Source: an uncultured Eubacteriales bacterium
GTDB taxonomy: Bacteria; Bacillota; Clostridia; Oscillospirales; QAMX01
Direction of reading: 5' to 3'
DNA length: 13,990 nucleotides
Assembly (NCBI GenBank): GCA_900551265.1
Contig: URVL01000048.1
Coordinates: 1-13,990, forward strand
Position 1 is the first letter of the stretch. Every line of letters begins with the position of its first letter. The notes beneath the pieces were generated by a model. That model had not been told where the DNA came from. It made no database searches and was given only the letters and a program-made list of their open reading frames with translations. This document shows, piece by piece, positions 1 to 6,632 of this stretch. A program made the position numbers and the translations under genes.

Positions 1-948
1 GGCAAAGTGGCCCGCGAAACGATCCGGACGAATAATACCTTGACAGCAGTCCTTGATTTCATCTATGATGAATCCGGAAAGCCGTTTGCACTGAAGTATT
101 CGACAAACGGAACGAGCTTCCAAACATATTATTACGTTCTGAATTTGCAGGGCGACGTGGTAAAGCTGATCCATTATATCCCCGGCTTTGAGTATGAGTC
201 TGTCGCGACATACGAGTATGATGCGTGGGGAAATATTCTCTCCAGCTCCGGCAAACTGGCCGAAATCAATCCGCTGCGGTATCGCGGATATTACTACGAT
301 TCCGAGACGGGATTCTATTATTTGCAGTCTCGTTATTATGATCCTGCGAACCGGAGATTTATTAGTGCAGACAGTTATCAAAGTACAGGGCAGGGGTTCA
401 TTGGAACCAATATGTTCGCATATTGTGGAAATAGTCCTACAAATCTGTCGGATAATTCTGGCTGCATGCCACATGTAATAGAGAATGCAGCAGACTGGAT
501 AAACAGCAAAATCATTCAACCCGCAAAGAACTGTTGTTCTTTATCCATACAAATCAGTGCAGAAAAATCAACCCCGCGCAATCAAAATTATCGCCCGTAC
601 AACGGTGTACCTGGAAGCACATACACCGCTCCAAACGGTGATTCGAGAACGTATGGTCCGGACGGAACGCCAGAGCATGATTATGATCATGATGATCACG
701 GATACCCAGAAAAACATCCACACGATGCTAATGGTGGCCATAACCACGATTGGGAAAATGGTGTTAGAGGGCCTGCATATAGTACTGCTAGGGCGCCTGT
801 GGCAGGAATTGTAGTAACGGCTGCGTGCCTAATTGGGATTGTCATAATAGCTGTGGATGATACAACAGGGATCGGTATTGCCGATGACTTTTTACTTGGC
901 CCATTAGGAGCTGGCCTTGAAGAAGGACTCAGGCTCATTACTGGATAA
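1..948 (+). CDS. Rhs/YD-repeat protein, 3' part (module A) with His/Asp-rich C-terminal tip
   Basis: The reading frame is open from base 1 (G-K-V-A-R-E-T-I-R), so the gene is cut by the window edge; the GTG at 7 is internal because the same G/R-K/R-V-A-R-E-T-I-R run occurs inside the other Rhs copies here. Residues 1 to about 150 are the conserved Rhs terminus: YYYVLNLQGDVV, the NPLRYRGYYYDSETGFYYLQ block near 90-108, SRYYDPANRRF, then the boundary S-D-N-S-G near 150-154. The tip (about 155-315) is unlike the others in the window. It has a metal-ligand-rich stretch at about 218-252 (PDGTPEHDYDHDDHGYPEKH, later HNHDWENG) and a hydrophobic segment at about 264-284. Similar PDG...HxHDWxxGxRG motifs recur at the ends of Firmicute polymorphic toxins, but I cannot assign a catalytic activity. 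The partner gene follows 29 bp downstream. Confidence 0.85.
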   Translation, partial: GKVARETIRTNNTLTAVLDFIYDESGKPFALKYSTNGTSFQTYYYVLNLQGDVVKLIHYIPGFEYESVATYEYDAWGNILSSSGKLAEINPLRYRGYYYDSETGFYYLQSRYYDPANRRFISADSYQSTGQGFIGTNMFAYCGNSPTNLSDNSGCMPHVIENAADWINSKIIQPAKNCCSLSIQISAEKSTPRNQNYRPYNGVPGSTYTAPNGDSRTYGPDGTPEHDYDHDDHGYPEKHPHDANGGHNHDWENGVRGPAYSTARAPVAGIVVTAACLIGIVIIAVDDTTGIGIADDFLLGPLGAGLEEGLRLITG

Positions 949-977
949 TTCTTAGTTTAGTAAAGAAGGGACGATAT

Positions 978-1442
978 ATGTGGGAATCAATTTCCAATAA
1001 TAATGATATATCAAGATTTATGGAGAAGGTGTTTTGGTTTCATGATAGCTGTATAAAGGAAATGAATTATATAAGTGGTGCGTATGTAGATAATAACTTT
1101 TCGATGTTCCCATTAAATAATCGCAGAATATTACGGGTTATTGTCCAGCGCCAATCCGAAGAAAATTCTATGATTGAGATGGAATTCCAAGGCTTAAAAT
1201 GCCTTAAGTTAATTCCAATCGATGAATGCTATACTTGTGAAATAGTTGATTCGACAATGATTATGAAAGACGGCAACATCTACTGGTATGATGGCGAAAA
1301 CTTACTAGCGCAGGACTTGGATAGCTTTACAGGTACTATAACAGGCACTTTAATCTGCGCATCAAAGCTCCGATGGAGACCAATTGAAAATCATATGGGT
1401 GAAAAAGAGTTTTATCATTCCGCTATACCCGAGATAGACTAA
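978..1442 (+). CDS. putative cytoplasmic immunity protein for the module A tip
   Basis: A 154-aa protein starting at ATG 978, with an SD (AAGAAGGGA) ending about 7 bases upstream. It is acidic to neutral, with no signal peptide or membrane segment. The N-terminal run MEKVFWFHDSCIKEMNY (residues 16-32) has the F-H-D-S/A pattern found in several small Firmicute immunity-like families. The middle is predicted beta-rich (ILRVIVQRQS, MIEMEFQGLKCLKL), and the C-terminal half is unremarkable. The assignment rests on position: it follows an Rhs tip by 29 bp and is AT-rich like the tip, unlike the GC-rich YD core that begins 20 bp after its stop. I do not recognise the exact family. No palindrome follows this gene; instead the sequence joins Rhs core almost at the stop codon. 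Confidence 0.65.
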   Translation: MWESISNNNDISRFMEKVFWFHDSCIKEMNYISGAYVDNNFSMFPLNNRRILRVIVQRQSEENSMIEMEFQGLKCLKLIPIDECYTCEIVDSTMIMKDGNIYWYDGENLLAQDLDSFTGTITGTLICASKLRWRPIENHMGEKEFYHSAIPEID

Positions 1443-1464
1443 TGTATATTCCGGCGGCAGGTAT

Positions 1465-4191
1465 GTGAATTACCGTTACAATGCAGAGGGTTCCCTTGCT
1501 GAGCTGGACTACGGCGAGGGCGACGCGGCCCCGACGGCGACGTACCGCTTCGAGTACGACTCCCTTGGCCGCCTGATCCGCAGCCAGCAGCGCGACGGGA
1601 ATACCGTCACGCAGCGCACGGAGCAGCTTTACGACACGGCGAACCGCCTGTCCGCGCAGGGCTGGACGATCGGCGGGACGAGCTACCGCGAGTCGTATGC
1701 CTACGACGCGTCAGACGGCAGCCTGACCACGCTGAACACGGCCGTCGGCACGAAGATCGGCTACAACTACGACGCGCTCAAGCGTCTGCGCAGCCGCGCA
1801 ATTTATCAGGGCAGCACGCCGCTGTTCGAAAACCGCTACGCTTATGCCACGCAAAGCGGCAATCAGAGCACGGCGCTCGTCGAATTCTTCAACTATCGCC
1901 TCGCCTCGGATGACGGAAACGGCGATATCATCGTCGGCTACCAGTACGAGTACGACAAGGGCGGCAACATCACGGACATCAAGGCCGAGGTCGACGGCGC
2001 GCTGATCCCGCTGGAGCATTACGAGTACGACGAGAAGCAGGGCCAGCTCAAGACGGCCATCCGCTATGAAAATGGCGAAGAGGTCGACAGATGGACCTAT
2101 TCCTATGACACGGCAGGCAATATCCTGTCAGAGGACCATGAGGGCACCGTGAGCGAGCTGCACGAGTACGCCTACGAAGACGGCCGGTGGGGCGACCTGC
2201 TGACGTCCGTCGACGGCATCGACCTCGAGTACGACAACAGCGGCAACCCGACGTTTTACGCGAACGGGACGGAGCTGCTCTGGAACATGGAGTGGCAGAA
2301 CGGCCGCCAGCTCAGCCGCGCGTCCACCGAGCGCGACAGCACGACCGAGGACGTCCTCGATTTCGCCTACGACGCAAACGGCATCCGCACGAGAAAGACC
2401 GTTACGCGGAATACCTACCGTCCTGTTCAGACTTATAAAGTTACTTTTGTGGCCGACGGAAAGACTGTCAAGACCATGAACGTCACGGAGGGCTATACCC
2501 TCAAGGACAGCGACTACCCGGCCGTCCCGACCAAATCAGGCTATAGCGGAGCATGGAAGCCATATACCGCAGCGATTCATAACGATATAACGATCAATGC
2601 AGTATATACGGCGCTCAAAACGAAGCATACAGTCATATTCTTCGCGGATGGTAAAGCGCTGAAAACCATGCAGGTAGACAATGGGTACACGTTGAAAGCC
2701 AGTGACTACCCCTCCATTCCGGAAAAAGATGGGTATACCGGCAGGTGGGATACCCGCGTAACGCGGATCACGAAGGATACGGCCATCTACGCCATTTATT
2801 CCAACAATTCCACGCATACGGTAACATTTATCTTTGCCGAGGTGGAGCGCAACACCCTGACTGTTGCAGATGGATACATTTTAAAGGACAGTGATTACCC
2901 GGTTCCGCTGATACCGAGTAAGGATCCGTCAGCCGTCGCAGCTTGGAAGAAATACACCGCGCCGATCCACGAGGATATTACCGTGCGCGGAAATTGGCAA
3001 GGCAGTGCAGTCCTTCCGACAGAACCCAGTTATCCGGATGAGATCATGTCCGGCGGAGAGGGCGAGCCTGTCGAGGCGGACGAGCCGGAGGAGAATGGTG
3101 CGGAACCCTACAGTGCGGGAGCGATGGACGAAGCGGATACCATAACGCATGACTATCTGACCCAAAGCGGCAGGGTCGCAAGGGAAACGATCCGGCAGAG
3201 TGTCGGCGGAACGGTTCTGAAAACGGAAACTTTGGATTTCTTCTATGACGAATCCGGAAGACCGTTTGCGTTCAATTACTCTGTCGACGGGGGTATTGCA
3301 AGCACCTATTATTACATCCTCAATCTGCAAGGTGACGTGGTCCAGATCATTGACGCAAATGGCGTCATGCAGGCAGAGTATGTCTATTCCCCGTGGGGCG
3401 AGATTATCTCCGCGGAGGGCGATCTAGCCGAGATCAACCCGCTCAGGTATCGCGGATATTATTATGATAGTGAAACGGGATTCTATTACCTGCAGAGCAG
3501 ATACTATGACCCGGAGAATCATAGGTTTATCAATGCGGATACCTATGCCAGCACAGACTCGAGCGATGCCATTTCCTGCAATGTGTTTGCGTATTGCCTG
3601 AATGATCCCGTTAACCGAAGCGACTCCGACGGCAATAAAAGCCTTAAAGATATTGCAAAGAGTGCTATAAAAGGATTTGTGAAACATGTCGTAAAGCCTG
3701 TAAATAACTGGACTGCAAAGCAAATATCAAAATTAGATTTTACATATTCCACCGGATTGGGCCTTTCCGGCTCCTTCGGAATATGGAATATGAGCGGGCA
3801 GCTTGGCCTGTCGATTGACAGCGGCGGGAATGTGGAGATGCAGTATACGGTTGGCGGTGCTGTTACAACGGGGTCTGGTGTATCGCTAATGAATTATCAG
3901 ACGATAACCAACGCGCCGAATGTAACAAACCTGCACGATGATGGATATCAAGTGGGAGCTTCTGTAGGGGTCCCAATTTATAATATCCCGGCTGCGGCTG
4001 GAGCAGATATAAATATCATTCCGGATACGGACGCAAACCGCACATATTACGGTTTTACGAGCGGTGCTGGATTAGGTACACCCGGAATGGAGGCTCATGT
4101 AGGTTGGTCCACGACTCGTCCGGTCAAGGGTATAAAATTTAATATAAATGAAATTTTCAATTCGTTTTACGATAAGATATTGGGGTGGTAA
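1465..4191 (+). CDS. long Rhs/YD-repeat protein with InlB-like repeats and Gly-rich tip (module B)
   Basis: 908 aa from GTG 1465; the frame is open from 1438, after an in-frame TAG at 1435-1437. The start is doubtful: the only SD-like run (GGCAGG) lies 3 bases upstream, and the residues before it (YSGGRYV) read as YD core, so this is probably the 3' portion of a larger core joined here. Residues 1-315 are YD repeats (YRFEYDSLGRLI, YNYDALKRLR, YEYDKGGNI, FAYDANGIR). Residues 323-511 are three InlB-like repeats. An acidic linker (about 528-558) leads to the conserved Rhs terminus (559-723: THDYLTQSGRVARETI, YYILNLQGDVV, RYRGYYYDSETGFYYLQ) and the boundary SDSDG. The tip (724-908) is Gly-rich and beta-like (TYSTGLGLSGSFG, DGYQVGASVGVP, INIIPDTDANRTYYGF). 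It resembles a recurrent tip domain of Firmicute YD proteins whose activity I cannot name. YD core codons are markedly GC-rich; the tip is AT-richer. Confidence 0.88.
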   Translation: MNYRYNAEGSLAELDYGEGDAAPTATYRFEYDSLGRLIRSQQRDGNTVTQRTEQLYDTANRLSAQGWTIGGTSYRESYAYDASDGSLTTLNTAVGTKIGYNYDALKRLRSRAIYQGSTPLFENRYAYATQSGNQSTALVEFFNYRLASDDGNGDIIVGYQYEYDKGGNITDIKAEVDGALIPLEHYEYDEKQGQLKTAIRYENGEEVDRWTYSYDTAGNILSEDHEGTVSELHEYAYEDGRWGDLLTSVDGIDLEYDNSGNPTFYANGTELLWNMEWQNGRQLSRASTERDSTTEDVLDFAYDANGIRTRKTVTRNTYRPVQTYKVTFVADGKTVKTMNVTEGYTLKDSDYPAVPTKSGYSGAWKPYTAAIHNDITINAVYTALKTKHTVIFFADGKALKTMQVDNGYTLKASDYPSIPEKDGYTGRWDTRVTRITKDTAIYAIYSNNSTHTVTFIFAEVERNTLTVADGYILKDSDYPVPLIPSKDPSAVAAWKKYTAPIHEDITVRGNWQGSAVLPTEPSYPDEIMSGGEGEPVEADEPEENGAEPYSAGAMDEADTITHDYLTQSGRVARETIRQSVGGTVLKTETLDFFYDESGRPFAFNYSVDGGIASTYYYILNLQGDVVQIIDANGVMQAEYVYSPWGEIISAEGDLAEINPLRYRGYYYDSETGFYYLQSRYYDPENHRFINADTYASTDSSDAISCNVFAYCLNDPVNRSDSDGNKSLKDIAKSAIKGFVKHVVKPVNNWTAKQISKLDFTYSTGLGLSGSFGIWNMSGQLGLSIDSGGNVEMQYTVGGAVTTGSGVSLMNYQTITNAPNVTNLHDDGYQVGASVGVPIYNIPAAAGADINIIPDTDANRTYYGFTSGAGLGTPGMEAHVGWSTTRPVKGIKFNINEIFNSFYDKILGW
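2431..2997 (+). repeat. three tandem InlB-like (Listeria-Bacteroides) repeats inside the module B protein
   Basis: Three units of about 60 aa at 2431-2610, 2626-2802 and 2815-2997. Each follows the pattern VTF-x-ADGK-x-(x)KTM-x-V-x-x-GY-x-LK-x-SDYP-x-x-P-x-K-x-GY-x-G-x-W, then an I-x-x-D-I/T-x-x-x-A-x-Y ending. The third unit is the most diverged and lacks the GYxG box. These are cell-surface beta-grasp-like repeats, usually structural or spacer elements. A fourth, truncated copy sits in module F (9760-9960), which shows that core pieces have been shuffled. Confidence 0.8.
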
Positions 4192-4192
4192 C

Positions 4193-4933
4193 ATGCAGAG
4201 AGAATCTGTGGAGATCTTCAGGCTAGGCCGGATCATACTAATTATCCTAGCCGCAAGTTGTTTATTTACAATGTATGGAGCGGCGCTCGACAAGGGTTTT
4301 CTGCCTGAGGAAATTCCATCCGAACAAAAGGAATCCTAATTGGAACGGCTGGACGTGCAGTTATTTTATGAGGCCCCGCCCGCGAAGCCCATCGAGTGCT
4401 TTGCCGTCAGCGAGTCGGAGTTCGTTGCGATCGGCATCACCTATGACCCCTATCGCGAGGAGGAATCGGGATATCGCCCTAACAGGTTCGTTGCCGTCTA
4501 TAATGCGCAGGGCGAATTCCAGTATGGTTTGACATTTTCCCATACTGGTGGCTTCGAATTGGATTGGGATCAGGGAAATCTGCTGATTTATTTGGATAGA
4601 AGCGGAATTCTGGTATCCATAAACGGTGACGGAGTGTGCACAGATGCCTACAAAGTGCCAACTACACAGGAGGGAAACGCCTATCTGCAGACACTGCAGT
4701 CCTCTCATCAGACCCGTAATGGAAAAGAATTCTGCCTCGAAAAGGAATCCGGCACAGTGAACTATTCCAGAGCAGTCGTAAAAACAGACAGCGGCACGAC
4801 GATCATCTATGATGCGACCGACGCGTCTTCGCAGCAGGCAGTCTGGCTTGCAATGTACTTTGGGGCGCTGCTCGTGGCGGTAGTGGTAGGCCTTATCATT
4901 ACGATGAAGAGACTTAGACAAGCCAGAAAATAG
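4193..4933 (+). pseudogene. membrane-anchored putative immunity protein, interrupted by an in-frame TAA
   Basis: ATG 4193 lies 1 base after the module B stop. The first 48 codons encode a basic N-terminus and one membrane helix (LGRIILIILAASCLFTMYGA). TAA at 4337-4339 ends this, yet the same frame stays open to 4933 and reads as the missing body: a beta-rich domain (FVAVYNAQGEFQYGLTF, FELDWDQGNLLIYLDRSGIL) and a C-terminal helix (VWLAMYFGALLVAVVVGLII) with a basic tail. The composition suits one protein of about 246 aa with two membrane passes. TTG follows the TAA directly at 4340, and AAAAGGA lies at 4326-4332 with 7 bases between, so restart of translation as a separate 197-aa protein is possible. 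That product would lack the N-terminal helix and probably change topology. Sequencing error is another possibility. Position argues for the immunity partner of tip B. Confidence 0.7.
4326..4342 (+). promoter_or_regulatory. candidate reinitiation site at the internal stop of the 4193 gene
   Basis: AAAAGGA (4326-4332), 4 bases, TAA (4337-4339) and TTG (4340-4342) lie in the order expected for translational coupling. The TTG keeps the original frame, so a ribosome stopping at TAA could restart on the next codon. Whether this is used cannot be told from sequence. Confidence 0.4.
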
Positions 4934-4938
4934 ATGAC

Positions 4939-4973
4939 ACCTGCTAAAGATGAAACTTTCGCCTTTAGCAGGT
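4939..4973 (+). repeat. 35-bp palindrome, copy 1
   Basis: The consensus is a 17-nt left arm ACCTGCTAAAGATGAAA, one central C, and the perfect inverse right arm TTTCATCTTTAGCAGGT. Copy 1 has a consensus left arm; its right arm carries GC in place of AT at positions 23-24 (TTTCGCC). It begins 5 bases after the stop of the 4193 gene and lies 31 bases before the next TTG start. It is not followed by a T-run, so it does not look like an intrinsic terminator. Confidence 0.93.
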
Positions 4974-5004
4974 TCCGCATAACCTACAGAAAGGAAGTGT
5001 CCTT

Positions 5005-5193
5005 TTGCGCCGAACAAAGCTCATTTTCCCGCTGATCATTCTTTCCCTAGAGGATGGCTTTGACGTGGTCGACTCCGAACCGACGAATGTGTTTAATAAC
5101 CACCCGGTATATAGGTTTAGTGATCCATATAAGTTTCTCCGTAACAATTACGGTGTTGTTGCTGTCAGTATTTTTATCTATCAAGGAGGTTAA
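5005..5193 (+). pseudogene. leader plus degenerate Rhs remnant (module C)
   Basis: 62 codons from TTG 5005, preceded by the conserved SD stretch AAAGGAAGTG. The product starts MRRTKLIFPLIILSLED, a clear variant of the leader in modules D, E and H. After residue 17 it runs into NVFNNHPVYRFSDPY, which matches the Rhs boundary of module B (NVFAYCLNDPVNRSD) with a deletion of the AYCL-like part and drift. The whole 150-residue Rhs terminus between leader and boundary is missing, and the remaining 25 residues are no longer a recognisable tip. It ends in a TAA overlapping the spacing of the next gene's AAGGAGG. I read it as an Rhs tip gene collapsed by deletion, though the short peptide may still be translated. 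Confidence 0.65.
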
Positions 5194-5195
5194 CC

Positions 5196-5570
5196 ATGAG
5201 CGCATCAGGAAAACGCCTTTTGGCCGCCTGCATTTTTGCGCTGTGCTCGATTCCCGTCCTGATCGTGTATACCTGGGTGTTCACGCCGGATCTGATCCCA
5301 CATGAAGGCATCTGGTACTGTGAAGAGCTGGACGCGACATGGGACCTCAATACATCATCCGGAACGATTCAGGTGAACGGAAAACAGGAAGCATTTGTTT
5401 CGCTGCACCAGTTCTATTGCAATCTGTTTTATTTTGAGACTGAAGATAGAAAAAACGTGTTCTATGGTGAAGTTGTACGTGCTTCACGCAGCAAAATTGT
5501 CGTACAGGATACGGATAGTGGAGAAAAATACATTTTCCTCCGACAGGATACGAAAGGAGAGCAGCCATGA
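5196..5570 (+). CDS. membrane-anchored small protein, putative immunity (module C)
   Basis: 124 aa; ATG 5196 follows a strong SD (AAGGAGG, 5183-5189) with good spacing. The N-terminus is basic, then one membrane helix at about residues 8-29 (LLAACIFALCSIPVLIVYTW). The remainder, about 90 residues, would lie outside the membrane if the positive-inside rule holds. It is beta-rich: EGIWYCEELDATWDLN, GTIQVNGKQEAFVSL, KNVFYGEVVRASRSKIVV, EKYIFLRQD. This reads as a small lipocalin-like or meander barrel, a fold often seen in secreted-domain immunity-like proteins, but I do not recognise the family. It overlaps the next gene by 4 bases (ATGA), so the two are translationally coupled. The toxin it may once have countered has been deleted upstream. 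Confidence 0.7.
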   Translation: MSASGKRLLAACIFALCSIPVLIVYTWVFTPDLIPHEGIWYCEELDATWDLNTSSGTIQVNGKQEAFVSLHQFYCNLFYFETEDRKNVFYGEVVRASRSKIVVQDTDSGEKYIFLRQDTKGEQP

Positions 5571-6052
5571 ATCCGAGATACCGCAGCCGGGTCGGGGCGC
5601 CGCCGCAGCTGGCGGCGGACGCGGCAGCATCGGCCATTTATTGTGCAATGCCGTTTCTGGTGGTACATTATCTGGGAGACTGGCGGCTCACGCCCCCGTG
5701 GCTGGTCCTCCCGGCAGGGATGCTGGCCGTTACCCTGTATTGCCTGATCCGGGAGCTGGCCGCGGTGACGATCGCGGATGGGAATATCTGCCTGCATCGT
5801 CTTGGCTTCAAGGTCACGGAGTTCCCGCTGGAAGAGCTGCGCTCCGCAAAACTCATATTCAAAAACGGCCAGTGCAGTCGGGTCTATCTCTCTGTGCACG
5901 AGGAAACCGATCTCCGGCGGGCGCTCAGAACCGCCAATCGCCGTGGAGGGAAAAGCATTCAGTTCGCAGCAACGACGAAACGATTGGAGCAGCTGACGAA
6001 ACTGGTCTTGCTGCAGCCGTGTGATTATCCGGGAAAAAGGAGAGCGGAATAA
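5567..6052 (+). CDS. two-helix membrane protein with PH-like cytoplasmic domain (module C)
   Basis: 161 aa from ATG 5567, SD AAAGGAGA at 5553-5560. The 4-base overlap with the preceding stop indicates coupling. Two hydrophobic segments at about residues 15-36 and 43-64 are joined by a short loop (GDWRLTPPW). The C-terminal 95 residues begin AAVTIADGNICLHRLGFKVTEFPLEEL, the pattern of a bacterial PH-like domain (strand, turn, strand, then an LEEL-type box), followed by YLSVHEETDLRRAL and a helical tail. The role is unknown; its position suggests a second component of a two-protein immunity unit with the 5196 product. The codons are noticeably GC-rich compared with the 5196 and 6131 genes, which suggests a different origin. 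Confidence 0.65.
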   Translation: MNPRYRSRVGAPPQLAADAAASAIYCAMPFLVVHYLGDWRLTPPWLVLPAGMLAVTLYCLIRELAAVTIADGNICLHRLGFKVTEFPLEELRSAKLIFKNGQCSRVYLSVHEETDLRRALRTANRRGGKSIQFAATTKRLEQLTKLVLLQPCDYPGKRRAE

Positions 6053-6055
6053 ACG

Positions 6056-6097
6056 CCTGCCGATGCAAGTCAATGCAATCGTTCATCTATTGCAGGT
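6056..6097 (+). repeat. degenerate copy of the palindrome (module boundary scar)
   Basis: CCTGC at 6056-6060 pairs with GCAGG near 6092-6096, and GATG (6062-6065) can pair with CATC (6084-6087). The right side TTCATCTATTGCAGGT matches the consensus right arm at 13 of 16 positions; the centre is longer and unrelated. It lies 3 bases after the 6052 stop and upstream of a gene that has no Rhs sequence of its own, exactly where a lost module boundary would be. Confidence 0.45.
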
Positions 6098-6130
6098 TCA
6101 TCCTGAGAAAGCGATAAGGAGCAACAACAT

Positions 6131-6415
6131 ATGGGCGGGCATTTGTGCAATGATTGGCGCATTACAAATCAAATGAATTATTTATTTCGGGCAAGACTGA
6201 TAAAAACAACATTTTCTGAATCCTCTCACAGCGACCATGAGCACTGCGAATTCTGCTTCGCCAAGTTCGGAAACGCCGAGGGATTATTGCAGTCCGGCTA
6301 TTGCACACTGGATAAATACCATTGGATTTGCGACGAGTGTTATCGTGACTTCCATGCACAATTTGAATGGACTGTCCTTGATGAAAGCCACGATTCTCCG
6401 AGTGAGTTGCGCTAA
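6131..6415 (+). CDS. small zinc-ribbon protein, putative orphan immunity protein
   Basis: 94 aa from ATG 6131, with AAGGAGC about 9 bases upstream. It has four cysteines in two CxxC pairs: HCEFC (C39, C42) and WICDEC (C67, C70), the layout of a zinc ribbon, followed by YRDFHAQFEW. A paralogue lies at 10020 (DHVHCEICWAKFS and WICEECFQSFGALFHW), sharing the spacing and the upstream NDW-x-IT. This small protein type is familiar as an uncharacterised Firmicute family; a role as immunity protein is inferred from its position in two tip-less modules. The stop codon TAA (6413-6415) lies inside the left arm of palindrome copy 2, so the last codons were supplied or cut by the boundary; the paralogue ends about 10 residues earlier in the alignment. 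No membrane segment. Confidence 0.7.
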   Translation: MGGHLCNDWRITNQMNYLFRARLIKTTFSESSHSDHEHCEFCFAKFGNAEGLLQSGYCTLDKYHWICDECYRDFHAQFEWTVLDESHDSPSELR

Positions 6416-6441
6416 AGATGAAACTTTCATCTTTAGCAGGT
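6407..6441 (+). repeat. 35-bp palindrome, copy 2 (left end eroded)
   Basis: The outer four bases of the left arm differ (TTGC instead of ACCT), giving 31 of 35 matches; the inner arm and the entire right arm are consensus. It overlaps the last 9 bases of the zinc-ribbon gene and provides its stop codon. The leader TTG follows at 6473. Confidence 0.92.
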
Positions 6442-6472
6442 CCGCCCCATCCCACAGAAAGGAAGTGACCCC

Positions 6473-6601
6473 TTGAACCAGACAGAACTCCTGTTCCCGC
6501 TGATCTTTATTTCTCTGGAGGACGATAGCAGCATTGTCATCCCGCCGCAGCCGACCAGTCCCGGAGGCAAGCGCGATGGCATTGCTTTTGCAATATTATA
6601 G
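6473..6601 (+). pseudogene. leader peptide remnant of an Rhs module (module D)
   Basis: 42 codons from TTG 6473; AAAGGAAGTGACCCC lies just upstream, as in module H. It starts MNQTELLFPLIFISLEDD, one residue different from the module H leader through residue 17, and is then followed by a short low-complexity stretch (IVIPPQPTSPGGKR) and a TAG. No Rhs terminus and no tip remain. The next gene starts 31 bp further on. It is either a dead end left by deletion of the Rhs part, or a short translated leader that helps translation of the gene behind it. Confidence 0.65.
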
Positions 6602-6632
6602 CTTATTATTTTTCTGCAACGAGGCTTTCTGT

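Noticed and set aside
4148..4192. Earlier in-frame ATG for the 4193 gene
   Set aside because: It lies inside the end of the module B reading frame and has no SD; the ATG at 4193 directly after the stop gives a natural basic N-terminus before the membrane helix.
4939..4980. Palindromes as rho-independent terminators
   Set aside because: None of the copies is followed by a T-run, and the conserved leader SD lies only about 20 bases beyond. An RNA hairpin role remains possible, but not as a classical intrinsic terminator.
4361..5017. Long reverse-strand frame of 218 codons over the 4193 gene and palindrome copy 1
   Set aside because: It is the antisense of a gene with a sensible protein and SD; its residues are Cys/Arg-rich with no domain pattern, and no SD precedes its start.
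6534..6632. Upstream extension of the DUF4304-like frame
   Set aside because: The extra residues overlap the module D leader and show no match to the family start, while the ATG at 6633 begins with the expected helix and GFRKKG motif.
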